This document shows positions 28,601 through 36,557 of a stretch of DNA of 64,000 nucleotides, one piece after another. Each line of letters begins with the position of its first letter. The stretch's first letter is position 1. The notes under the pieces are model-generated. The model saw only the letters and a list, made by a program, of their open reading frames with translations. It searched no databases and was not told the origin of the DNA. The stretch comes from an uncultured Pseudomonadota bacterium. GTDB taxonomy: Bacteria; Pseudomonadota; Gammaproteobacteria; Steroidobacterales; Steroidobacteraceae. The stretch spans positions 1 through 64,000 of the forward strand of contig CADEED010000004.1 in assembly GCA_902826225.1 (NCBI GenBank), in the 5' to 3' direction. The position numbers and the translations under genes were made by a program.

Positions 28601-28864
28601 GCGCTCGTCGCGACTCGCGGAGTTGAGGCGCTCGACGCCCTCGATACCCGAGATCTCGTTCTCGATGATCTGCGTGATCCGCGACTCGACGACGTCCGAC
28701 GAAGCGCCGCGATAGCGCGTCTCGACGTTGACGACGGGCCGCTCCACGTCCGGGAATTCACGCAGGCTCAGGCGCGTGACGGCCCCCAGTCCGAGGATGA
28801 ACAGCAGCAAGGACATCACCGTGGCGAACACCGGGCGCCGGACGGAGAGGTCGGAGATCTTCAT
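25685..28864 (-). CDS. RND efflux transporter permease (HAE-1 family)
   Basis: A 1059-residue inner-membrane proton antiporter of the AcrB/MexB superfamily. It starts MKISDLSVRRPVFA with the first membrane segment, has two large periplasmic loops, and TM4 with AIGLVVDDAIVVLENI, where the paired aspartates carry protons. TM6 has the usual LSLTPMMASKLF and the second half ends in LYLLIAR. The sequence resembles MdtB/MexF-type drug exporters more than metal pumps. It is translated after the adaptor, overlapping by 4 bp. No outer-membrane channel or local regulator is present, so it must use one encoded elsewhere. Confidence 0.95.
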   Translation of the reverse strand: MKISDLSVRRPVFATVMSLLLFILGLGAVTRLSLREFPDVERPVVNVETRYRGASSDVVESRITQIIENEISGIEGVERLNSASRDERSQINVEFTLERDLDSAANDVRERLSRVSARLPIEADPPQITKVDSGADPIIWLNVASTQRNMLEITDYMERYLIDQFSTLEGVASVRMNGARRYAMRVWLSRENLAARQLTVADVENSLLRENVELPAGRLESTEREFTLRTDTNLRTEEDFRNLVVGRGPDGYLVRLGEVSEVRLASDDDRSISRSNGSIGLSMAIIPQSKANVLATSNAVKTKLAEIRPTLPKDMSLEINIDNGVYIAASLKNVVFALSETLILVLIVIFLFLGTARATLIPAVTIPVSIIAAAIVMAALDYSVNTLTLLAAVLAIGLVVDDAIVVLENIVRRIENGEPAVLASIDGSREIGFAVIATTLVLMAVFIPVSFMTGDTGRLFGEFGVTVAAAVGFSAFVALSLTPMMASKLFANGMPKSRMAGGVDRLFHNLDDKYAAALKRALTGRRPLWIVGGALAGFGVLVMLFMVGWPVGSLKLPSELAPQEDRAMVRIFVTAPEGASLGYLDRQLRQIEHITMAEVENGNARRVNVRTGGFGRSGDVSTGMVILPLNLWDERDESAGAIADRIRRQTQNISGARVNVNQVGSPLTRNSTRPLAIAMGGGEYEEIVQWRDKVMQRVAQENPRILNLESDYLERQPRVIVQIDRNKAADLGVSLQTVGRTLETMMGSRIVTTFERAGEEYDVMLQARDTQRASVGDLDNLYVRSDKNNDLIPLSALVRVEERAGPTELRRTDRMRAIEVAGSLAPGYTLGEAVAYMERVIREEAPNAQIIYNGETYQYKKSGDALWVTFAFALLVVYLVLAAQFESFIHPVVILVTVPLALTGALLGLFLFNSTINIFSQIGCIMLIGIACKNGILIVEFANQLRDRGVEFVDAVIQSSATRLRPVLMTSLCTAFGALPLMLAHGAGAESRESIGATVFFGTLVSLGMTLYVLPALYLLIARNTRSPEYMTRLIDGLLRRGPPLREPKAEGTASPQSH

Positions 28865-30000
28865 TGACGCGAACTCGGCGGGGATGCGCTGGCGGCATGG
28901 CCGGAATCGTCCGCGACCAACTCCGGCTCGCGTTCGATGCCGCTCACGGCGGCGCCATCGCGGACTTTCTGGGTGCCTTCGACGATCACGCGCTCACCGG
29001 GGGAGAGGCCCGCGAGCACTTCGACGGTGCCCGGCTGGCGGCCACCGATACGCACTTCGCGCCGCTCGGCCTTGCCGTCGGTCACGACGAACACGAACTG
29101 CTTGTCCGCCTCGGGCGTCAACGCTTCCTCCGGGATCAGGAGCGCGTCGCGCTCTTCCTTCGCGAGCTGCACGCTCATGAACATGCCTGGCTTGAGCGCA
29201 CCGTCGTCGTTCGCGAGCAGCGCACGAACGGTTACCGAGCGCGTGTTCTGGTCGACGCGGGAGTCGATGCTCGCAACCTTGCCGGAAAAGGCACGGCCGG
29301 GAAACGCGGGCGCCGTTGCGCGCACGGTGAGGCCTTCACGCAGCGTCGCGACGAAATTTTCCGGCACCGCGAAGTCGAGCTTGATCACGCTCGTGTCGTC
29401 GAGCGTGGTGATGACGTCCCCGGGACTGATGAGCGCGCCCACGCTGACGCGGCGCAGCCCGACACGTCCGCTGAATGGCGCGCGGATGAGCGTGTCCTCG
29501 AGCCGGGAGGTGGCGGCCTGCAGGCGCGCGCGATTGGCCTTGAGCGTGGCTTCGAGCTGGTCGAACTGGGATTTCGACAGCGCCTGCGTGTTCAGCAGTT
29601 CGCGGCTGCGGTTGTACTGCGCTTCGCTTTCGGTGACCGCCGCCTGGGCAGCCGCCACGTCGGCCCGGGTGGCCGCGTCGTCGAGCTGGACCAGCACCTG
29701 TCCCCGCTGCACGCGTTCACCGTCGCGGAACTTCACCCCGATGACGACGTTGGAGGTCTTCGAGCTCACGTCGACGGATTCGTTGGCGCGCGCATTGCCG
29801 AGCGCTTCCAGCCGCTGCGCGACGCGCTCGCTGCGCACCGCGGCGAGGGTCACCGCCGGGACCGCGTTGCTGCGGCCGCCGCCGCCGGTCGGCGCGGCAC
29901 CGGGCTCGGGGCGATGCTGCGTCGCGTAAATGGCCCAGCCCGCGCACAGGACGGCCACGACGAGACTGATGGGAGTGACGAGACTGCGAGGCTGCGACAT
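28861..30000 (-). CDS. RND efflux periplasmic adaptor (membrane-fusion) subunit
   Basis: A 379-residue MFP that links the permease to an outer-membrane channel. An uncleaved N-terminal membrane segment (about residues 8-25) replaces a lipobox. The lipoyl halves flank an alpha-hairpin (RADVAAAQAAVTESEAQY and AQLE-type helices), and the beta-barrel includes SPGDVITTLDD and FAVPENFVATL. The C-terminus ends in a serine/proline-rich tail. It is first in the two-gene pump operon. No Shine-Dalgarno is obvious before the ATG. Confidence 0.93.
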   Translation of the reverse strand: MSQPRSLVTPISLVVAVLCAGWAIYATQHRPEPGAAPTGGGGRSNAVPAVTLAAVRSERVAQRLEALGNARANESVDVSSKTSNVVIGVKFRDGERVQRGQVLVQLDDAATRADVAAAQAAVTESEAQYNRSRELLNTQALSKSQFDQLEATLKANRARLQAATSRLEDTLIRAPFSGRVGLRRVSVGALISPGDVITTLDDTSVIKLDFAVPENFVATLREGLTVRATAPAFPGRAFSGKVASIDSRVDQNTRSVTVRALLANDDGALKPGMFMSVQLAKEERDALLIPEEALTPEADKQFVFVVTDGKAERREVRIGGRQPGTVEVLAGLSPGERVIVEGTQKVRDGAAVSGIEREPELVADDSGHAASASPPSSRQ

Positions 30001-30073
30001 CGTGTTCGGGTACCGCTAACGGACGACGAGTATGGCATTGCCGAAAGCACCTTACACGAGGGTAATCAGAAAG

Positions 30074-30937
30074 TTATGACACCCCGCGCGCGTGTTCCCA
30101 GCGGCGAATCATCTGCTTGCGCGCGACGCCCCAGCGATACCCGCCGAGGTCGCCGCCGGCCCTCAGGACCCGATGGCAGGGAATGACCCAGGCAACCGGA
30201 TTCGCACCCACTGCATTTCCAATGGCGCGCGCGCCGTTGGGTCTTCCCAGTTGTTTCGCGAGCGCGCTGTATGTGACCGTCGACCCGGGTGTGAGTTCTA
30301 GCAACGCGCGCCACACCTGCACCTGGAAATTCGTGCCGACGACGGCCAGCGGCAGCGACGCGGCTTCGCGACCCCAGATCGTCGACACGAGCTCGGCCGT
30401 CCGGGTGTCGTCCCGCAAGAACGTGGCCGCGGGCCAGGCCGCGCGCAGTTCGGCGAGCTCGCGCGTGGCCTCGAGGGTCTCGACGAACGAGAGCCGGCAC
30501 AGACCCCGCGGGGTCTCGGCGATGAACGCCGAACCGAAGGGTGTATGCGCCAGGCCGTGACGGATCGTGACGCCTTTGCCCTGCGCGCGGATTTCGCCGG
30601 GCGTCAGCGCGTCGAGAGTCACCGTCAGATCATGTAACCGTCCGCCGCCCGAAAGTCCGACGGAGTGCGCCGCGTCGAGAACCGACGGCTCGGCCTGCAG
30701 CGCTGCGCCCGCCGCGCGGCTCGTGACCTCGGCCAGATACTGCTTCGGCGTAAGTCCCGTCCAGCGGCGGAACAGGCGGTTGAAGTGATACTCGGAGAGA
30801 CCGACGTGACGGGCGATCTGCGCGAGCTTCGGCTGCCGCTGGTATTCGCGCTCGATGAACTCGATGGCGCGGGTCATCCGCGCGAATTCGCGGCTGTCGA
30901 CGAAACCCGGTTCGGCGGCCATGTCCATGGGCGGCAT
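30074..30937 (-). CDS. AraC-type DNA-binding / O6-methylguanine-DNA methyltransferase fusion (Ada-like)
   Basis: A 287-residue fusion of an AraC HTH domain (about residues 20-110, IARHVGLSEYHFNRLFRRWTG) with an alkylguanine transferase whose nucleophile is Cys254 in IPCHRV. The helix-turn RAIGNAVGANP before it completes the DNA-binding site. The N-terminal Cys4-zinc domain that makes E. coli Ada an alkylation sensor is absent, so this protein may repair DNA and regulate genes by another signal. I use the ATG at 30937; ATGs at 30928 and 30922 are possible. A longer start would overlap the neighbouring gene. Confidence 0.88.
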   Translation of the reverse strand: MPPMDMAAEPGFVDSREFARMTRAIEFIEREYQRQPKLAQIARHVGLSEYHFNRLFRRWTGLTPKQYLAEVTSRAAGAALQAEPSVLDAAHSVGLSGGGRLHDLTVTLDALTPGEIRAQGKGVTIRHGLAHTPFGSAFIAETPRGLCRLSFVETLEATRELAELRAAWPAATFLRDDTRTAELVSTIWGREAASLPLAVVGTNFQVQVWRALLELTPGSTVTYSALAKQLGRPNGARAIGNAVGANPVAWVIPCHRVLRAGGDLGGYRWGVARKQMIRRWEHARGVS

Positions 30938-30968
30938 TCTGGGGGCGCGAGCGCGCCGGTTCGACCCG

Positions 30969-32144
30969 TTATTTGCGCACGGCGGCCAGCAGCGGCTCCA
31001 CGATTTCATCCGGCGTCGGCGCATCGCGCCGGGCAGTCACGACCACGACCAGCCCGGCAGCGGGAGCGATCCATGCGCCGCCGCCCCGACCGTTCCCGAG
31101 ACGCCAGACCTCGAGGTCGACATTCGCCAGCCGCTCCATCTGCAGGCCGAACTCCGGATTGGCGCGTGATCCGCGGCGCATCTCGTCGATCCACCGGGGC
31201 GCGATTCTCGACTTGCCCAGCGACAGACCGCCACCCGGGTCCATCGCCGCCATGAGGCGGTTCGCCAGGGTCAGCGCGACGTTCGGGCTCGCCATCAGAC
31301 AGCAATGGGCCGCCGGCATTCCGCTGCGGCGGTCCATCTGCATCTGCACGTCACCGGAAATCACGTCGGTCAGTACGCGGTCCCCCACGTACCGCTCGTA
31401 CTGCATGCCGGTCGCCCGCTCGAGGATGATGGCCACGAGCTGCACGTTGGCGGGCGAGACGTTGAAGAATCCACCGGGCTCGTGATCGAGACGGAAGCCG
31501 AGCGCCGTCGACTCGAAATCGTTGCCTAACAAGAGGCGCACGCCGCGCGACGTGGCGAACCGGGGGAGGCGCTCCCAGTCCGCGAAGGGTCTCGAGCCGA
31601 GCACGTCGGCCGCATCGACGCCGGTCTCCAATCCACTCGTCTCGTTGAGCAACTGACGAAGCGTGATGCGGCCGCGCGCCTCGCCTTCCCACTCGTGCAG
31701 CCACGTCGCGACCGGCTCATCCAGGGACCCGATCAGGCCCTCACCGATGGCCACGCCCAGCGCCAGCGCGGCGAGCGGCCTGGCGAGAAAGTCGGCCGGC
31801 CCCATCCGGCCGTCGGCAAGCTCGCGCGACTCCGTCGAGAAGTGACGAGCCGTCTGCAGACGCGTGCCGTGCATCACGAGAATCGCATCCGCGCCCGTCA
31901 GCCGCGCCCGCTCGGATGCCTCTTCCAGGGCCGCACGATCGAGATCGATCAGCGAGCCGTCGACCATCCCGGTGCCCGTCCGCGCGTCGGCGTGAACCGA
32001 AACCGTCGGCGAATAGGCCTCGCCGGGCGCGAGGGGCAAGTCGTATGCGCGCTGCCAGAAAGGCAGGTCGGCGGTGAAGACACCGACGCACAGTGAAGCC
32101 AGCAACAGCGCGAGGGCCGTCAGGATTGTGAGAACGCGGCGCAT
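30969..32144 (-). CDS. Beta-lactamase-fold (class C-like) protein, probably inactive
   Basis: A 391-residue protein with an N-terminal hydrophobic signal or anchor (residues 4-24), placing it in the periplasm. It follows the serine beta-lactamase/EstB layout: MHGTRLQTARHFS, then VAIGEGLIGSLDEPVATWL, ITLRQLLNETSGLE and IILERATGMQYERYV. The catalytic S-x-x-K is replaced by Phe119-Leu-Ala-Arg122, and the Y-x-S/N position reads FFNVS, so hydrolysis is unlikely. A binding or scaffold role is inferred. I use the internal ATG at 32144, which begins a proper signal peptide. It is divergent from glgA. Confidence 0.8.
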   Translation of the reverse strand: MRRVLTILTALALLLASLCVGVFTADLPFWQRAYDLPLAPGEAYSPTVSVHADARTGTGMVDGSLIDLDRAALEEASERARLTGADAILVMHGTRLQTARHFSTESRELADGRMGPADFLARPLAALALGVAIGEGLIGSLDEPVATWLHEWEGEARGRITLRQLLNETSGLETGVDAADVLGSRPFADWERLPRFATSRGVRLLLGNDFESTALGFRLDHEPGGFFNVSPANVQLVAIILERATGMQYERYVGDRVLTDVISGDVQMQMDRRSGMPAAHCCLMASPNVALTLANRLMAAMDPGGGLSLGKSRIAPRWIDEMRRGSRANPEFGLQMERLANVDLEVWRLGNGRGGGAWIAPAAGLVVVVTARRDAPTPDEIVEPLLAAVRK

Positions 32145-32193
32145 GGAAGGACGAGGAAGACCTGGCCCAATGCTACCAGTCACATCCCATGGC

Positions 32194-32199
32194 TAGAAT
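32194..32199 (+). promoter_or_regulatory. Putative -10 (TAGAAT) of a leaderless glgA
   Basis: TAGAAT ends eight bases before the GTG start of glgA. No Shine-Dalgarno is present. Confidence 0.45.
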
Positions 32200-32207
32200 G
32201 CCCGCCC

Positions 32208-33716
32208 GTGAAACTCTCGATCTGCGCCATCGCCTCAGAAGTGGTCCCCCTCGCCAAGAGCGGTGGTCTCGCCGACGTCGCGAGCGCGCTGTCGCGCCAG
32301 CTCACGCTGGCCGGACACGACGTACGGCTGTTCGTGCCGTTCTATACGCAGATCAGGCGCGACAAGCTCGAACTGGCCCGCGTCGACTTCCTGCAGAAGG
32401 TACCCGTGGTCACCGGCAGCCACCAGCACGTGGTGGACATCTGGCGCGCCAGGCTCCCCGGCTCCGCGACCCCGGTGTACCTGGTGGAGAACGACGGCCT
32501 GTATTCGCGCCCGGCGCTCTACACGAACGATCCGGACGAGCATCGCCGCTTCCTCGTGCTCACGCGCGCGGCGCTGGAGTGCTGCAAGCGCATGCATTTC
32601 CGGCCGCACATCGTGCACTCGCACGACTGGCATGCGGCCATCGCGCCGCTGTGGCTGCGCTCGAATTACCGGCACGAGCCGATGTTCGCCGGCACCAGGT
32701 CGGTGATGACGATCCACAACATCGGCTACCAGGGGGAGTTCGGCGCGGAGAACCTCGCGGACCTCGATCTCGGCGTCGATTCCTATCTACTGCACCAGGA
32801 TGACCTCAGGGCCGGGAAGATCAACGCGCTGAAGAGCGGCATCCTGCACGCGGACGCCGTGACCACCGTGAGCCCCACCTACGCGCGCGAGATCGCGACT
32901 CCGCGCTATGGCATGGGAATGGAGCAGGCGCTGGCCGCGCGCGGAGCGGCCGTGCGCGGCATCCTGAACGGCGTCGACTACGACGAATGGGATCCACGGC
33001 ACGATCGCTACCTGCCCATCCACTTCGACCCCGCGACTCTCGCGAAGAAAGCGGAACTGAAGCGCAACTTCCTGCTGCGTCAGAACATGACGGCCATCCA
33101 CGGCCGCGTGCCGCTGTTCGGCATGGTGAGCCGCCTCACTTCGCAGAAGGGCTTCGACCTGCTCACGGACACGCTGCCCGCGCTGCTGTCGAACAACGAC
33201 GTGCGCGTCGCCACGGTCGGCACCGGCGATCCGAAATACGAGAAGTTCTTCGCGGGCCTGGCCCAGAAGTACAAGGGCCGCATGTGGTTCTTCTCGGGAT
33301 ACGACGAGAGCCTCGCGCACTGGATCGAGGGCGCGAGCGACGCTTTCCTGATGCCCTCGCTGTACGAACCCTGTGGGCTCAACCAGATGTACTCGCTGCG
33401 CTACGGCACGATCCCGATCGTGCGCAACACGGGCGGACTCGCGGATTCCGTGCAGCACTTCGACCCTGCCACCGGCGCGGGGACGGGCATCGTGTTCAAC
33501 GATTTCGACGCGCCGGCGATGGCCTGGGCGCTCGACCAGGCGATTGAGTGGTACGCGGACGAGAAGCTGTGGGACCGGCTCGTGCAGAACGCGATGCGCA
33601 TGGATTTCTCGTGGCGCACGCAGTCCACCGAGTATCTCAAGCTGTTCGCCGAGCTACTTCAGCTTGACGCTGCCGCGCTCATCGAAGGGGATGCGCCGCA
33701 GAAATCCGCTGGATAG
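32208..33716 (+). CDS. glgA: Glycogen synthase GlgA
   Basis: Extends alpha-1,4-glucan chains from ADP-glucose; GT-B fold, GT5 family. The N-terminal nucleotide-sugar motif KSGGLADV (Lys17) is intact, as are HSHDWH, TIHNIGYQG and the C-terminal EPCGLNQMYSLRYGTIPIVR region with the catalytic glutamate. Length 502 residues, slightly longer than E. coli. The start is GTG. glgC lies tail to tail 400 bp downstream. The last 63 bp overlap the 3' end of the LEA-type lipoprotein gene on the other strand. Branching enzyme and phosphorylase are not in the window. Confidence 0.95.
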   Translation: MKLSICAIASEVVPLAKSGGLADVASALSRQLTLAGHDVRLFVPFYTQIRRDKLELARVDFLQKVPVVTGSHQHVVDIWRARLPGSATPVYLVENDGLYSRPALYTNDPDEHRRFLVLTRAALECCKRMHFRPHIVHSHDWHAAIAPLWLRSNYRHEPMFAGTRSVMTIHNIGYQGEFGAENLADLDLGVDSYLLHQDDLRAGKINALKSGILHADAVTTVSPTYAREIATPRYGMGMEQALAARGAAVRGILNGVDYDEWDPRHDRYLPIHFDPATLAKKAELKRNFLLRQNMTAIHGRVPLFGMVSRLTSQKGFDLLTDTLPALLSNNDVRVATVGTGDPKYEKFFAGLAQKYKGRMWFFSGYDESLAHWIEGASDAFLMPSLYEPCGLNQMYSLRYGTIPIVRNTGGLADSVQHFDPATGAGTGIVFNDFDAPAMAWALDQAIEWYADEKLWDRLVQNAMRMDFSWRTQSTEYLKLFAELLQLDAAALIEGDAPQKSAG

Positions 33717-34121
33717 CGCGACATTGCCGATCAGTCGGTAGTCGAGCGAGTCCGAGTTTCCCCGCCTGCCGAGCAGCTGCGAGAGCGCGCTCGCGAGGTT
33801 CGCCGTGAGGTTCACGTCGAACTCGGCCTCGCCCATCGCGGGCACGGTGAATGGCGTATCCGAGACCCCGTTCGCGAGCTCCGCGTCGTTGACCTCGATG
33901 CGGTAGGTGATGCCCTTGATGGGCAACGCGCGATCGTTCGGGTTCTGCACGCGCATGCGCACGAGGACGCGCTGCGAGAAGATGTCGGCGCTCTGCATCT
34001 TGATCGAGACGACGGACAGGTTCGGCGCCTCGAGCTGCAACGCCGAGGCGCAGCCGCCCAGCGAGAACGCGGCCGCGAATGCGACGATCCCGGCGAGCAG
34101 CAGCCGGCGCAGCTCAGGCAT
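33654..34121 (-). CDS. LEA type 2 / WHy-domain lipoprotein
   Basis: A 155-residue lipoprotein: signal peptide with lipobox LGGC (about Cys24). The mature part is a single LEA14-like immunoglobulin fold: VRMRVQNPNDRALPIKGITYRIEVND, ANGVSDTPFTVPAMGEAEF and a final strand pair. Plant relatives act in desiccation stress; bacterial members are poorly known, and a membrane-stress role is only a guess. Its start overlaps the 3' end of glgC by 8 bp, suggesting co-transcription. Its 3' end is antisense to the last 63 bp of glgA. Confidence 0.88.
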   Translation of the reverse strand: MPELRRLLLAGIVAFAAAFSLGGCASALQLEAPNLSVVSIKMQSADIFSQRVLVRMRVQNPNDRALPIKGITYRIEVNDAELANGVSDTPFTVPAMGEAEFDVNLTANLASALSQLLGRRGNSDSLDYRLIGNVALSSGFLRRIPFDERGSVKLK

Positions 34122-35376
34122 GCAGCATGTCCACGGTCACGAGCACCACGCCCTTCTCGGTCACCAGGAACCGCTGCGCGTCCTCGGCATGGTCGTGGCC
34201 GATGCGGGTGCCCGCGGGCAACTCGCAGCCCTCGTCGATGATGGCGTTGCGGATCAGGCAGTTCGCGCCGATGCGCACGTTCGGCAGCACGACGGATCGT
34301 TCGACGGTGGAGCGCTCCTCGACGCGCACGCCCGAGAACAGCAGCGACTCGCGCACCGTCGCGCCCGAGATGATCGTGCCACCCGACACCAGCGAGTTGA
34401 TCGCGACCCCGCGCCGGCCGTCCTCGTCGAGCACGAACTTGGCAGGCGGGGTCTGCGCCTGGTAGGTCCAGATGGGCCAGTCCTCGTCGTAGATGTTGAG
34501 CTCGGGATTGACCCAGACCATCTCGATGTTCGCCTCGTAGAAGGCATCGATTGTTCCAACATCGCGCCAATAGGACTGCGCACGCGTCTTGACGTCCCGG
34601 AAAGGATAGGCAAAGACCTGCATCTTCTCGATGGCGTCGGGGACGACGTTCTTGCCGAAGTCGTGCTTCGAGTTCTCGTTCGCCGCGTCCGCGACGAGCA
34701 TCTTTTCGAGCAGGTCCGGATTGAAGACGTAGATGCCCATCGAGGCCAGCGCGACGTCGGGACGCCCCGGCATCGGATCCGGTGTCGGTGACTTCTCGAC
34801 GAACCGCGTCACGCGATTCCACTCCGTGACCGTAAGCACGCCGAACTCCTTTGCGTCGGCGATCGGCACCTCCACCACGCCCACGGTGATATCGGCGCCC
34901 TTCTCCACGTGGTACGCGATCATCGGGCCGTAGTCCATCTTGTAGATGTGATCGCCGGCGAGCACGAGCACGTGCTTCGGATGGTGCGCGTGCATCACGT
35001 CGATGTTCTGGTACACCGCGTCCGCGGTGCCGCGATACCAGTGGCTGCCGGTTTTCTGCTGCGCCGGCACGACTTCGACGAACTCGCCGAACTCGCCGCG
35101 CATGTAACCCCAGCCGCGATGGATGTGCTGGATCAGCGACTGCGCCTTGTACTGCGTGAGCACGGTGATCTGGCGGATACCGGAGTTCACGCAGTTCGAC
35201 AGCACGAAGTCGATGATGCGGAACTTGCCGCCGAACGGCGTCGCAGGCTTGGCACGATGTTCCGTGAGCCCCTTCAGGCGTTCACCGCGGCCACCCGCCA
35301 TGATCACCGCGAGGGTGCCGCTGGTTAGACGGCTCACGTATCGTCCGGACGTTGCTCGCGCAGGGCGCTTGGCCAT
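34114..35376 (-). CDS. glgC: Glucose-1-phosphate adenylyltransferase GlgC
   Basis: Makes ADP-glucose, the substrate of GlgA, from glucose-1-phosphate and ATP; usually the regulated step of glycogen synthesis. The nucleotidyltransferase loop AGGRGERLKGLTEHRAKPA is at about residues 21-39, followed by GGKFRIIDFVLSNC. The C-terminal part is a left-handed beta-helix (SGATVRESLLFSGVRV) that binds allosteric effectors in relatives. Length 420 residues. The ATG has GGGGGAA a few bases upstream, and TATACT on the minus strand is a likely -10. A long frame extension upstream is not supported. Confidence 0.95.
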   Translation of the reverse strand: MAKRPARATSGRYVSRLTSGTLAVIMAGGRGERLKGLTEHRAKPATPFGGKFRIIDFVLSNCVNSGIRQITVLTQYKAQSLIQHIHRGWGYMRGEFGEFVEVVPAQQKTGSHWYRGTADAVYQNIDVMHAHHPKHVLVLAGDHIYKMDYGPMIAYHVEKGADITVGVVEVPIADAKEFGVLTVTEWNRVTRFVEKSPTPDPMPGRPDVALASMGIYVFNPDLLEKMLVADAANENSKHDFGKNVVPDAIEKMQVFAYPFRDVKTRAQSYWRDVGTIDAFYEANIEMVWVNPELNIYDEDWPIWTYQAQTPPAKFVLDEDGRRGVAINSLVSGGTIISGATVRESLLFSGVRVEERSTVERSVVLPNVRIGANCLIRNAIIDEGCELPAGTRIGHDHAEDAQRFLVTEKGVVLVTVDMLHA

Positions 35377-35424
35377 GGTTCCCCCGGTTTTTTTGCAGTA
35401 TAGGGCGCGTGCTACCGTATAAGC

Positions 35425-36024
35425 ATGTCTCATCTGTTCGCCTTGATGGCGCCGCTGCTGGCCGTCGGCGCAACTCCGTCCGCCAGTCCGACACCACCAG
35501 CCGCCGGCTGCCTCGTTGCCGGAGACGGTTACCTGCGGGCGCGCGTGCGCGGCGCGCTCGACCTCGATCTCGACTGGAAGAACGACGAAATGCAGTGCGA
35601 GGGAGGACCGCGGCCGCGTGGCAAGAACGACAGTCGGGGTCTGCGGGTCAGCATCGGGGGACCCCCGCGCGGCGACGGCCGGCGCATCCGCCTCGTGTTC
35701 GGCGTGGGCGGCGTGGCCGAAGGCGCGAGCGGCCAGGCGCTGAAAACCAACGTCACGCTGTTCCTCGAAGGCGAGCAACGGGCCTTCGCGACGCTCGGCG
35801 ACGACAAGTGCAGCGTCGACCTCGATCAGCAGCGGATCGAAGTGCTCGGCGCCGGCAGGGCCGTCTATCGGGTGGTCGGCCGCGGCTTTTGCCTCGGACC
35901 GGCGACCAGCCTGACGCAAGGCGAGCGCGTCGTCGTGACCAGCTTCGATTTTGCAGGCCGCGTGGAATTCAGTGACGATGACCGCCATGAACCGGCCCCC
36001 GCGACGACCCCCGCTCCGAACTGA
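35425..36024 (+). CDS. Uncharacterised exported protein
   Basis: A 199-residue protein with a hydrophobic, uncharged N-terminus (SHLFALMAPLLAVGA) that probably is a signal peptide, cleaved near residue 20-27. The rest is glycine- and arginine-rich, with GVGGVAEGASGQALKTNVTLFLEGE and three cysteines. I do not recognise the family. A TATAAG lies only one base before the ATG, so the real start may be downstream, for instance Met8 at 35446. It overlaps the DUF192 gene by 47 bp, so the two are likely one operon. Confidence 0.65.
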   Translation: MSHLFALMAPLLAVGATPSASPTPPAAGCLVAGDGYLRARVRGALDLDLDWKNDEMQCEGGPRPRGKNDSRGLRVSIGGPPRGDGRRIRLVFGVGGVAEGASGQALKTNVTLFLEGEQRAFATLGDDKCSVDLDQQRIEVLGAGRAVYRVVGRGFCLGPATSLTQGERVVVTSFDFAGRVEFSDDDRHEPAPATTPAPN

Positions 36025-36514
36025 GCCTTCCGGTGGCCTGCGGGTGGCCGGCTGGCTGTTCGTGCTGTTGCTGGCGGCCGGCACGCTCGCGCGCGCGCAG
36101 ATCGCGCCGCTCGAGGACCTGGCTAACTTTCCGTCCGGGACCCTGGAGATCACCGAGGGCAAGGCGGTCAAGCACACTTTCAAGGTCTGGCTGGCGGACA
36201 GCCCCAGCCGCCAGGCGCAGGGACTGATGTTCGTCCGCTCGCTGCCGGTACTGCACGGAATGCTGTTCGTGTATCCCGAACCGCAGTCCCTCGGTATCTG
36301 GATGAAGAACACGTACATCCCGCTGGACGTCATCTTCATCGACGAACGCGGCCGCATCCGGCAGATCTTCGCCAACGCCAAACCCCATACGCTCGACACC
36401 ATGCGCAGCAAAGAGCCGGGATTGGCAGTCCTCGAAATCGGCGGAGGCGAAGCCGCGCGCCTCGGAATCCGCCCGGGGCAGTCGGTGCGGCATCCGTCGC
36501 TCGTGCGCCGCTGA
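35978..36514 (+). CDS. DUF192 family exported protein
   Basis: A 178-residue protein with a signal peptide or membrane anchor (residues 17-35) and one DUF192 domain. The family signature is clear: RQAQGLMFVRSLPVLHGMLF, then LGIWMKNTYIPLDVIFIDERG and the C-terminal AVLEIGGGEAARLGI. The function is not known; members are often periplasmic and found near stress or envelope genes. The ATG at 35978 lies inside the upstream gene, and 35987 is an alternative. Confidence 0.88.
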   Translation: MTAMNRPPRRPPLRTEPSGGLRVAGWLFVLLLAAGTLARAQIAPLEDLANFPSGTLEITEGKAVKHTFKVWLADSPSRQAQGLMFVRSLPVLHGMLFVYPEPQSLGIWMKNTYIPLDVIFIDERGRIRQIFANAKPHTLDTMRSKEPGLAVLEIGGGEAARLGIRPGQSVRHPSLVRR

Positions 36515-36557
36515 TATCATTGCGCACTTATTAGGGGTTCCCTTCCGGAGAAGAACC

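Noticed and set aside
35418-35423. TATAAG as a leaderless -10 of the gene at 35425
   Set aside because: Only one base separates it from the ATG, too close for a start at that codon; it may instead mean that the true start is further downstream.
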